This document shows positions 1-5,215 of a DNA stretch of 5,215 nucleotides, piece after piece; within the stretch, counting starts at the first letter, position 1; the number at the start of each line of letters is the position of its first letter. This stretch comes from Mycoplasmataceae bacterium (GTDB lineage: Bacteria > Bacillota_I > Bacilli_A > Mycoplasmatales > Hepatoplasmataceae). Where the stretch lies: positions 9,570 to 14,784 of the forward strand of contig JABSQD010000007.1 of NCBI GenBank assembly GCA_013214765.1, given 5' to 3'. The position numbers and the translations under genes were made by a program. The notes beneath the pieces were generated by a model. It worked only from the letters and a program-made list of their open reading frames with translations, did no database searches and was not told where the DNA came from.

Positions 1-353
1 AAAAAGGACAAACTTCTGAAAACCAAGAAAACTGCAACATTGTTGTTTATAAACAACAAGAAAATTTATTTACATACAATGTAACTGGTTTAAATGAAAC
101 AACAAAATACTCAAATATTAATATTATTATTGATGAAAATATCGAAATACCACTTGAACAAAATGGTAATATAATAGATTCTATTACAGGCGGAGAAGTC
201 GAAATAGTCAAATTCACCCTTTCCCCAATGTTAATTTTAGGAATATCATTAATAGGATTAGTAATATTTGCTTTGATTATTTCAACAATATTTTTTAGTG
301 TTAAAAGAAAAAAAAATAAAAAGATAAATTCTTTTTATGATTATTTAAAATAA
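1..353 (+). CDS. C-terminal part of a membrane-anchored surface protein (5' end outside window)
   Basis: An open frame (codons begin at position 3) runs from the window edge to TAA at 351-353 and gives 116 residues with no start visible. The layout is that of a single-pass protein anchored by its C-terminus. Residues 1-75 are polar and presumably extracellular. A hydrophobic segment follows at about 76-99 (MLILGISLIGLVIFALII and on). It is followed at once by a basic tail (VKRKKNKK), which by the positive-inside rule puts the C-terminus in the cytoplasm. The stretch FTYNVTGLNETTKY (residues 23-36) looks like the F-strand 'Y.VTGL.P.T.Y' pattern of fibronectin-III/Ig-like repeats found in mollicute surface proteins. 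That is a resemblance only. There is no Trp in this part, so it does not test the code. The gene ends 5 nt from the stop of the opposing small gene. Function is unknown; adhesion or host contact is a guess. Confidence 0.8.
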   Translation, partial: KGQTSENQENCNIVVYKQQENLFTYNVTGLNETTKYSNINIIIDENIEIPLEQNGNIIDSITGGEVEIVKFTLSPMLILGISLIGLVIFALIISTIFFSVKRKKNKKINSFYDYLK

Positions 354-358
354 ATTAT

Positions 359-589
359 TTAGATATTTATATTATTAAATCATGCAGTTATAATATTTCA
401 TATCCCTGTATCAAAACATGTATCTAAAAAAATAATTAATAAAAAACACAATATCATTCCAATAATTGTATAAAATGTAAATTTACATATTATTTTAATT
501 CCGAACCCTATTAATTTAAATACTATAGAAATAATTGTAAAAATCCCTACTATAATTGCTATTAATATTAATCATGCTTCCCATCCCAT
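359..589 (-). CDS. Small two-helix membrane protein, unknown function (needs UGA=Trp)
   Basis: Reading the minus strand with UGA as Trp gives an uninterrupted 76-residue frame, from ATG (complement of 587-589) to TAA (complement of 359-361). It starts MGWEAWLILIAIIVG. Three Trp codons (residues 6, 63, 70) are UGA and one (residue 3) is UGG, which explains why a standard-code scan misses it. An AGGAG lies 8 nt before the start. The protein has two hydrophobic segments, at about 6-28 and 39-57. They are separated by a short basic stretch (K32, K36, with K25 nearby), suggesting a hairpin with the loop inside. Two Cys (48, 58) lie in or near the second helix. It is transcribed divergently from hprK and convergently with the upstream surface-protein gene. 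I do not recognise a family. A holin-like or small-toxin role would fit the shape, but nothing in the sequence shows it. Confidence 0.72.
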
Positions 590-597
590 TTTTTGAT

Positions 598-602
598 CTC
601 CT
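598..602 (-). promoter_or_regulatory. Shine-Dalgarno site of the small minus-strand gene
   Basis: The minus strand reads AGGAG here, followed by 8 nt (ATCAAAAA) and the ATG at 589. It is one of the two clearest ribosome binding sites in the window. It is the main evidence that the 76-residue frame is a real gene and that 589 is its start. Confidence 0.75.
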
Positions 603-610
603 AATTATTT

Positions 611-639
611 ATTATAATTATAACTATTAATCTTGAAAA
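611..639 (-). promoter_or_regulatory. Candidate promoter for the small minus-strand gene
   Basis: On the minus strand a perfect TATAAT (616 down to 611) lies 17 nt after TTTTCA (639 down to 634), which matches 4 of 6 bases of the -35 consensus TTGACA. Transcription would start near 604, just ahead of the AGGAG at 602-598. A second minus-strand TATAAT (622 to 617) overlaps the first. The region is so AT-rich that -10-like boxes arise easily, so this is a plausible placement and not a proven one. Confidence 0.4.
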
Positions 640-655
640 GAATTATATAATTATA
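613..655. repeat. Two copies of the palindrome TATAATTATA in the divergent intergenic region
   Basis: TATAATTATA occurs at 613-622 and again at 646-655, 33 bp apart start to start (about three helical turns). Being a perfect palindrome, each copy offers a TATAAT -10 box on both strands. The pair sits between the small minus-strand gene and hprK. It could be a bidirectional promoter, a site for a dimeric regulator, or a by-product of AT-rich composition. Confidence 0.5.
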
Positions 656-657
656 AT
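646..657 (+). promoter_or_regulatory. Candidate -10 element(s) of hprK, close enough for a leaderless transcript
   Basis: TATAAT at 646-651 ends 7 nt before the hprK ATG at 659, so transcription from it would begin at or next to the start codon. A second TATAAT follows at 652-657, too close to the ATG to be useful. No good -35 box sits 16-18 nt upstream. An alternative -10 at 613-618 would give a leader of about 34 nt, still without a Shine-Dalgarno site. Confidence 0.3.
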
Positions 658-658
658 A

Positions 659-1507
659 ATGTTAAAATTAAGAAGAGTATCAAAAAAATTTAATTTCAAT
701 ATTGTTGAAAAAACAATTAAAAAAGAAGAATATTTAGTGACTGAAGCAGCAGCGATAGAATCAATTTCTGCAAGAAGCGAAAATAACTTTGCTATTGTTA
801 TAACTAGTGATACAAATATTGAATCAGTCCTTGATAAAATAAGCATTATTATTATTTGTGAAACTAAAAAATTAGGTGAAGATGTAAAGAATAAATTTAT
901 AAAATATGGTAAACCAATTTTATATTCACATTTTAAAAAAAGAGAAACAATTTCTATTTTAGATTCTTATTTATTGAAGAAAAAACAAACACCAGAAAGA
1001 GTACATGGGACATTACTCACAGTATTTGGGAGTGGAGTTTTAATAATTGGAAAATCAGGAATTGGAAAATCAGAGCTTGCCCTTGAATTAATAAATAGAA
1101 AGCATTTATTTGTTGGGGATGATGCAATTGATGTAATATCATTTGCGGGAATTCCAATGGGTAAAGCACCAAAAATTTCTAGAGATTTTATTGAGGTAAG
1201 AGGAGTCGGGATAATAAACATTAAAGGGATGTTTGGTATTCAATCCATTATTAAAGAATCTAATATTGATTTAATAATAGAATTAGTTAATTTAGAAGAT
1301 GTAAAAACTTCTGTTAATAGGTTGGGTAAAGAATATTCAAAAAGAGAAATAAATGGAATTGAAATTCCATTAATACAGATACCCCTTTCCTCTGGAAGAT
1401 CAGTTGCTCCTGTGGTTGAGGCTGCAGTCATTGTTTTTAAGCAAAGAATTTCAAATGAATATATTGCAGTAGATGATTTAACTAAAAGACTGAACAATGA
1501 ATTATAA
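659..1507 (+). CDS. hprK: HPr kinase/phosphorylase
   Basis: This cytoplasmic enzyme phosphorylates the PTS carrier HPr on its regulatory serine and also removes that phosphate, linking glycolytic state to sugar uptake. The 282-residue product is a little shorter than B. subtilis HprK (about 310). The N-terminal domain (about 1-110) is weakly conserved, but its opening (LRRVSKKFNFNIV) lines up with the family's start, supporting ATG 659. Catalytic-domain landmarks are all present. They are RVHG with the conserved His at 116, the Walker A loop GKSGIGKS at 131-138, GDD at 153-155, the HprK signature VRGVGIINIKGMFG at 180-193, and GRSVAPVVEAA at 246-256. There is no Trp. No Shine-Dalgarno site precedes the ATG. 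hprK leads the plus-strand run and is followed 22 nt later by lgt, as in many Firmicutes. Nothing suggests loss of activity. Confidence 0.96.
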   Translation: MLKLRRVSKKFNFNIVEKTIKKEEYLVTEAAAIESISARSENNFAIVITSDTNIESVLDKISIIIICETKKLGEDVKNKFIKYGKPILYSHFKKRETISILDSYLLKKKQTPERVHGTLLTVFGSGVLIIGKSGIGKSELALELINRKHLFVGDDAIDVISFAGIPMGKAPKISRDFIEVRGVGIINIKGMFGIQSIIKESNIDLIIELVNLEDVKTSVNRLGKEYSKREINGIEIPLIQIPLSSGRSVAPVVEAAVIVFKQRISNEYIAVDDLTKRLNNEL

Positions 1508-1529
1508 AAAATAAAAGCATCCTTATGTT

Positions 1530-2435
1530 ATGAATAAAATAATATTACCTTTAATATCAAATGGACATATAGTCAATACGCCGCCAACTTTATTTGGTTT
1601 TGGTATTTTTCCTGTGTATGGTGTTTTATTATGTATTGGTTTTTTTTGTTCTTTTGCTTGAGCATTTGTTGAATGAAATAAAAAAGGTTACAGAACATCA
1701 GATTATATTCAAATATCAATATTTGTTACTATATTCGCATTATATGGAGCAAAAATTTGGTACATCATATTTGAACCAATTAAATCTTTTGAAAATGTTG
1801 GTAGTATTTTAGATGTGTTCATAATAATATTTATTCCTTCTTTCGGTAGATCAATAATGGGAACAATTGTTTTTGCTCCAATAGGAATTTGAATATATAA
1901 AAAATTTTGAGGCCCGGATATGGACACTTTGAAAATAATTGATATAATGATGCCAGCATTATTTTTAGGTCAGGCAGTAGGAAGATGAGGAAATTTAGCT
2001 AATCATCAAATATTTGGTTCAGTAGTTGATGGAGATTCATTAAATTGACTTCCGACTTGAATTAAGGAAAATATGTTTATAAAATTTGAAGGAGAATTAA
2101 TTGCTAAGTATAGAAATCCATTATTTCTATATGAATCTATTGCAAATATATTATCGTTTTTATTTATATTAATAGTATTTAAATTTAATAATTTTTGAAA
2201 AAAAGGAACTACAGGAATGACATTTTTTATTTTATATGGATTAATTAGAGTTGTGATGGAACCAATGAGAGATCCGCACTTTGTCATGGGATGGGGAAAT
2301 ACAATAAATGGTTTTCCATTAATTCCCACCTCTTTTATTGCAGCAATTATTATTATGATAGTCAGCATTGCAATGTTAATTCGTTTTCAGTTAGTAAATG
2401 TATCAAAAAATAAAATATATAAAATTAAATATTAA
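1530..2435 (+). CDS. lgt: Prolipoprotein diacylglyceryl transferase
   Basis: Lgt moves a diacylglyceryl group from phosphatidylglycerol to the lipobox Cys of prolipoproteins, the first step in lipoprotein maturation, inside the cytoplasmic membrane. The 301-residue frame needs eight UGA codons read as Trp (44, 49, 121, 127, 153, 173, 177, 223); two more Trp are UGG. It is strongly hydrophobic with several membrane segments. Family landmarks are FPVYG (27-31, with the conserved Tyr), LGQAVGRWGNLANHQIFG (146-163, the Lgt signature), FLYES (199-203), and YGLIRVVMEPMRDPH (236-250, with the conserved Arg240 and Glu244). Two positions differ from E. coli: Gln160 where E. coli has Glu151, and Met110 where it has His103. 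ATG 1530 is the only in-frame ATG near the family start, because UAA lies in frame at 1512. No Shine-Dalgarno site is visible. The many surface lipoproteins of mollicutes make this gene important. Confidence 0.95.
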
Positions 2436-2444
2436 TTAACAAGA

Positions 2445-2450
2445 TATAAT
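2445..2450 (+). promoter_or_regulatory. TATAAT box just before trxB, possible internal promoter
   Basis: A perfect TATAAT ends 8 nt before the trxB ATG at 2459, nearly the same arrangement as the 646-651 box before hprK. It would give an almost leaderless transcript, and trxB lacks a Shine-Dalgarno site. No -35 box is recognisable upstream (the region is A-rich), so chance in AT-rich DNA is quite possible. Confidence 0.25.
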
Positions 2451-2458
2451 AAAATATA

Positions 2459-3388
2459 ATGAATAAAGTAGATTTAGTTATCATAGGTGCTGGACCAGCA
2501 GGTTTAACATCCGCCATATATGCATCTAGATCAGGCTATAAAACTATAGTTATTGAAAAATCAGCACCTGGTGGAAAAATGAATAATACCCACAAGATAG
2601 ATAATTATCCAGGATTAGAAGGAAAAGAAGGTTGAGAATTTTCAATGTCATTTTCTGCACAAGCCAAAAATTTTGGAGCAAAAATTATTGGTGGAGATGT
2701 AGTTGAAATTAAAAATTTAGATTCAAAAGATTCGAAAATAGTTGTTTTAAAAAATGATATAGAATATATGTGTAAAACAATTATTATAGCTACAGGGTTA
2801 AAACCTAAAAAATTGGAAGTTGTTGGATATGATAAATATTTTGGAAAAGGAATTTCTACTTGTGTTGTTTGTGATGGAGCTTTTTATAAAGGGAAGGATA
2901 TTGCTATTATTGGTGGAGGAAATTCCGCAATAGAAGAATCATTATTTGTATCAGATTTAGTAAATAAAATATATATTATTAATAAATTTTCTGAATTTAA
3001 CGCAGAACAAATTACATTAAATAAATTAAAAGGATTAAAAAATATTGATTTTTTTTATAATACAAATGTTATAAAAATATTAGGAAAAAATGATAAAGTA
3101 TCAAGTATTAAAATTAAAAATGTAAATACTAAAAAAGAAAAAGAAATTAATATTTCAGGAATATTCACATACATTGGGTGAAATGCAGAAAATTTTTTTA
3201 TAAAAGATAAAGAAATGCTTGATAAGAATGGTCTTCTTATTATAGATAAAGAAAATATGCAAACAAAATATAAAGGTGTATTTGCTGCAGGAGACATTGT
3301 CTCCAAACAATTTAAACAAGTTACAATAGCAACTTCTGAAGGAACTAAATCAGCACTTGAAGCAGTTAAATATATGAATAATTTGTAA
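2459..3388 (+). CDS. trxB: Thioredoxin reductase family flavoprotein
   Basis: This family of FAD enzymes passes electrons from a nicotinamide cofactor to thioredoxin through a CxxC pair. The 309 residues match the family length. In order are the N-terminal FAD-binding GAGPAG (10-15), ATG (111-113), the redox pair C135-V-V-C138 followed by DG, the nicotinamide-site GGGNSAIEE (152-160), and the C-terminal FAD motif GVFAAGDI (273-280). Two Trp (59 and 241) are UGA. The oddity is at 175-181: where NADPH-using enzymes have HRRxxxR, this protein reads NKFSEFN, so both Arg that hold the 2'-phosphate and the final Arg are absent. It may prefer NADH or another donor. No Shine-Dalgarno site precedes ATG 2459. 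The gene lies 23 nt after lgt and 19 nt before whiA. Family is certain; cofactor is not. Confidence 0.93.
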
Positions 3389-3394
3389 AAGGAG
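3389..3394 (+). promoter_or_regulatory. Shine-Dalgarno site of whiA
   Basis: AAGGAG begins directly after the trxB stop codon. It lies 13 nt before the GTG at 3408, somewhat longer than usual. No ATG lies in frame nearby, so the site supports GTG as the start; an ATA at 3405 would be the only closer candidate. Confidence 0.65.
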
Positions 3395-3407
3395 TATATT
3401 TAATATA

Positions 3408-4289
3408 GTGGAAATAAAAAAATCTTTTTCAGAGTTTATTAAAAATGAAATATTAAAATATGATTGATCTAAAAAAGAATGATTAATATTATTTCATTCC
3501 TTTTTGATATCGAATGGAACTTTGGTAAAGGATAAATTTTCTGTTTCAACTACGTTATTCCAATGAGAAAAAAAATTTATAGAATTTTTTAATGAATTTT
3601 GAAAAATAGAAGTTTGTGTAAAGAGAACTAAAAATTTAATTAAATTCGAAGTTAGCGATAAAGAATTTATCAATAAAATAATGTCAAAATCAGAAATGCC
3701 TATTCTTAATCATATTGAAAAAAGTAAAGCATATCTCGCTGGAGTATTTATTGGGAAAGGTTGAATAAATTTACCTTCTTCTAGATTTTATCATTGTGAA
3801 ATGAGAGTTAAAAATATTACTGAATCACTTGATTTGCAAGAAGTTTTGGATTCATTAGGAATTAAATCAGCAACAATTTCTAAAAAAGGATGATATTTAA
3901 CTTATATTAAAAAATCAATAGATATTTCAAATTTTATAAAAGCAGTTAATGCTTCGGAATCTGTAATGATTTTTGAAGATTCTAGAATTGAAAGAGATTT
4001 TGTTGCAACATATAAGAAAATGGAATCTATTGAAAAATATAATTATGAAAAATCTCATAAAGTTTCTGTCAAACATATAGAATCAATAAATAAAATATTA
4101 GGAACAATTTTTTTTGAATCTTTGGATGAGAATAAAAAAATATTAGCAAAATTAAGATTAGAAAAACCAAATTATTCATTATCTGAGTTACAAATGGAAT
4201 TTAATTATAGAAATAATAAAAATTTTTCTAAATCAACAATCAGTAATTGGTTGAATTTGATTGTTGAATTATCAAATTTTAGGAAATAA
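3408..4289 (+). CDS. whiA: WhiA family DNA-binding protein
   Basis: WhiA is a DNA-binding protein conserved in Gram-positive bacteria. It is a sporulation regulator in Streptomyces and is linked to cell division and chromosome segregation in Bacillus. Its job in mollicutes is less clear. The 293 residues show the family plan. An N-terminal region opens (from GTG) EIKKSFSEFIKNEIL. A degenerate LAGLIDADG core follows around 107-132 (KAYLAGVFIGKGWINLP, then YHCEM), and the typical MIFEDSRI lies at 187-194. The C-terminal helix-turn-helix covers about 245-285: KLRLEKPNYSLSEL, then FSKSTISNWL, matching the family's LRLEHP.. and SKSGVNHRL. The acidic residues of an active homing endonuclease are absent, as usual in WhiA. 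Six of seven Trp are UGA (20, 25, 53, 65, 119, 162). The start is GTG, with AAGGAG upstream. The ECF gene begins 2 nt after the stop. Confidence 0.92.
4281..4284 (+). promoter_or_regulatory. Shine-Dalgarno-like AGGA of the ECF S-component gene, inside the end of whiA
   Basis: AGGA lies within the last codons of whiA, 7 nt before ATG 4292. It supports that start and suggests that the two genes are translationally linked. Confidence 0.5.
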
Positions 4290-4291
4290 TT

Positions 4292-5164
4292 ATGAAAATA
4301 AATTTATTATCGGAAAATCGGTCACCTTTTTTGTGAGGAATATGAGGAATATTAACAATATTAATGTTAATGATTATATTTTTGACAATAATATATTTTA
4401 CATATTTAAACAAAAAATCACAAAAACCTTTTTTAACTGTTAGAAAAATAACTATTTTCGCAACCTTTTTATCATTATTTTTAATTCAAGTTTTTTTATT
4501 TAAACCCCTTTTAGATTTACCGATTCCATTTTCATTTGATAGCATTACTATAATAGCTGTTGGTTTTATATTTGGGCCGCTTGAAGGAATTTTATTTGGT
4601 TGGGTAGCTGACACAATAAGAGTTTTAATTCATGGTTGATCTTATCAATTTCTTCCTTCACTAATGTATCCTATGATAGGAATCATATCGGGTTTATTTG
4701 GTTTAATATATTGAAATTTTAAAATTATCCCTAAATGAAAATCAATATTAATATTTCAAGTCATTATAATTTTTCTTTTTATTATAGTATTTCCTATAGA
4801 ATATGGTTTATCAATAATAGCCTCTTCAAAAGATAGTAGAATGATTCCTACGCTTTTAACCACAATCATAACTTTTATATTTATGGAATTGATGTTTGTA
4901 TACATAATATTCAGCAATCATTCGTCAGGAAATTTTGGAAAAAATCAAATGTTTATGTTGATGTTAATTACTTGTATTGCATTATTTGATAGAACAATGG
5001 AATTAATCATAAGACCATTTACACAATATTTTTTAGGATATGAAAAAAATTATATAATTGCACTTTATACTAGAATATTATCTTCAACATATTTAATACC
5101 TACTGTATCATTTACATCGTTTATTTTAATTAAAACAACTACATATGTTTTGGGATTATTATAA
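4292..5164 (+). CDS. ECF transporter S component, probably folate type (FolT-like)
   Basis: S components are membrane proteins that bind a vitamin and dock on the shared EcfA/A'/T energising module for import. The 290-residue frame needs five UGA codons as Trp (15, 18, 116, 141, 149). Membrane segments are visible from about residue 14 to the C-terminus. The diagnostic stretch is 79-136: FSFDSITIIAVGFIFGPLEG, then FGWVADTIRVL and LPSLMYPMIGIISGLFG. This resembles the FGPxxGxxxGxxxD pattern of FolT-like S components. It is longer than most (about 170-200 residues), with an extra N-terminal helix and a longer C-terminal half containing LFDRTMELIIRPFTQY (231-246). As I recall, a folate S component also lies near trxB in the Mycoplasma mycoides group, which favours folate, but substrate cannot be read from sequence alone. 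No EcfA/T genes are in the window. It is tightly coupled to whiA. Confidence 0.78.
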
Positions 5165-5180
5165 TTTAATTATTATATTT

Positions 5181-5215
5181 ATGTTTAAATATGATAATGA
5201 TTTCGCAACACCAAA
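5181..5215 (+). CDS. Start of a further gene, cut by the window edge
   Basis: An ATG 16 nt after the previous stop opens a frame reading MFKYDNDFATP to the end of the window. The polar, codable sequence and the tight spacing suggest the next gene of the same run. No Shine-Dalgarno site is visible; a TATAAT lies at 5160-5165. With only 11 full codons the product cannot be named. A folate-metabolism gene such as folC would suit the preceding S component, but this is a guess from context only. Confidence 0.5.
   Translation, partial: MFKYDNDFATP

Noticed and set aside
341..361. Possible bidirectional terminator made of TTATTT/AAATAA repeats between the convergent genes
   Set aside because: The arms are six A/T pairs with a 1-nt centre, too short and weak for an intrinsic hairpin; likely composition.
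643..846. Minus-strand open frame of 67 residues over the hprK start
   Set aside because: It lies opposite a clearly conserved gene, has low-complexity Ile/Leu-rich content typical of AT-rich antisense frames, and has no ribosome binding site.
967..1497. Two minus-strand open frames of 84 and 85 residues within hprK
   Set aside because: They are shadows of hprK with no family resemblance.
1525..1542. Mini-frame ATG TTA UGA ATA AAA TAA overlapping the lgt start
   Set aside because: Five codons with no ribosome binding site. A translational-coupling role cannot be supported.
1594..1927. Short frames on both strands inside lgt
   Set aside because: The plus-strand one is a +1-frame reading of lgt and the other is antisense. 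Lgt itself is continuous with UGA as Trp and carries all family motifs.
2006..2368. Minus-strand frame of 120 residues opposite lgt
   Set aside because: It is antisense to the most conserved part of Lgt and has no recognisable domain or start signal.
3055..3306. Minus-strand frame of 83 residues opposite trxB
   Set aside because: It is a shadow of the trxB C-terminal half.
3726..3770. Homing endonuclease signature (LAGVFIGKG) suggesting an intein or mobile element
   Set aside because: WhiA normally contains a degenerate LAGLIDADG fold, catalytic acids are absent, and the rest of the protein matches WhiA.
4261..4443. Plus-strand 60-residue frame across the whiA/ECF junction
   Set aside because: It is out of frame with both real genes. 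The AGGA-ATG at 4292 and the hydrophobic frame explain the region better.
2459..5164. Apparent pseudogenes or frameshifts in trxB, whiA and the ECF gene (in-frame UGA)
   Set aside because: All interruptions are UGA and each reads as Trp without loss of frame or motif.
5191..5215. Alternative ATG for the last, truncated gene
   Set aside because: The reading MIMISQHQ is in another frame from ATG 5181 and less gene-like; too little sequence remains to decide firmly.

Overview
The window reads as part of a mollicute chromosome (Mycoplasma, Spiroplasma or Mesoplasma type). The DNA is very AT-rich, and the recognisable genes stay open only if UGA is read as tryptophan (genetic code 4). Across the five genes that contain Trp I count 24 UGA codons against 5 UGG. 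In-frame UGA falls at conserved Trp-tolerant places such as the GRWGN motif of Lgt, so these genes are intact and not pseudogenes. The gene content and order suggest the Spiroplasma/Mesoplasma/mycoides side of the class, but I cannot fix the genus.

Layout. Positions 1-353 (+) hold the C-terminal end of a membrane-anchored surface protein. Positions 359-589 (-) hold a previously unlisted 76-residue membrane protein with a good Shine-Dalgarno site. It runs tail-to-tail with the surface protein (5 nt between stops) and head-to-head with hprK. An AT-rich divergent intergenic region (590-658) carries two identical 10-bp palindromes, TATAATTATA, that can serve as -10 boxes on either strand. From 659 to the end a tightly packed plus-strand run follows: hprK (HPr kinase/phosphorylase, 659-1507), lgt (prolipoprotein diacylglyceryl transferase, 1530-2435), trxB (thioredoxin reductase family, 2459-3388), whiA (3408-4289), an ECF-transporter S component of folate type (4292-5164), and the first codons of another gene (5181-5215). 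Gaps within this run are 2-23 nt, so it is probably one operon, possibly with internal starts.

Roles. HprK controls sugar uptake by phosphorylating HPr on a serine. Lgt starts lipoprotein maturation at the membrane. TrxB supplies electrons for thiol reduction. WhiA is a DNA-binding protein with a degenerate LAGLIDADG fold. The ECF S component binds a vitamin for import. The order hprK-lgt...trxB...whiA is the ancestral Firmicutes order with genes removed: Bacillus subtilis has several genes, including yvcJ and yvcK, between trxB and whiA.

The points most worth a second look are the hidden small membrane gene, a TrxB whose HRRxxxR NADPH-phosphate motif is replaced by NKFSEFN, an Lgt with Gln and Met where the E. 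coli enzyme has Glu151 and His103, and three consecutive genes (hprK, lgt, trxB) with no visible Shine-Dalgarno sequence. I saw no RNA gene, CRISPR array, insertion sequence or convincing intrinsic terminator.
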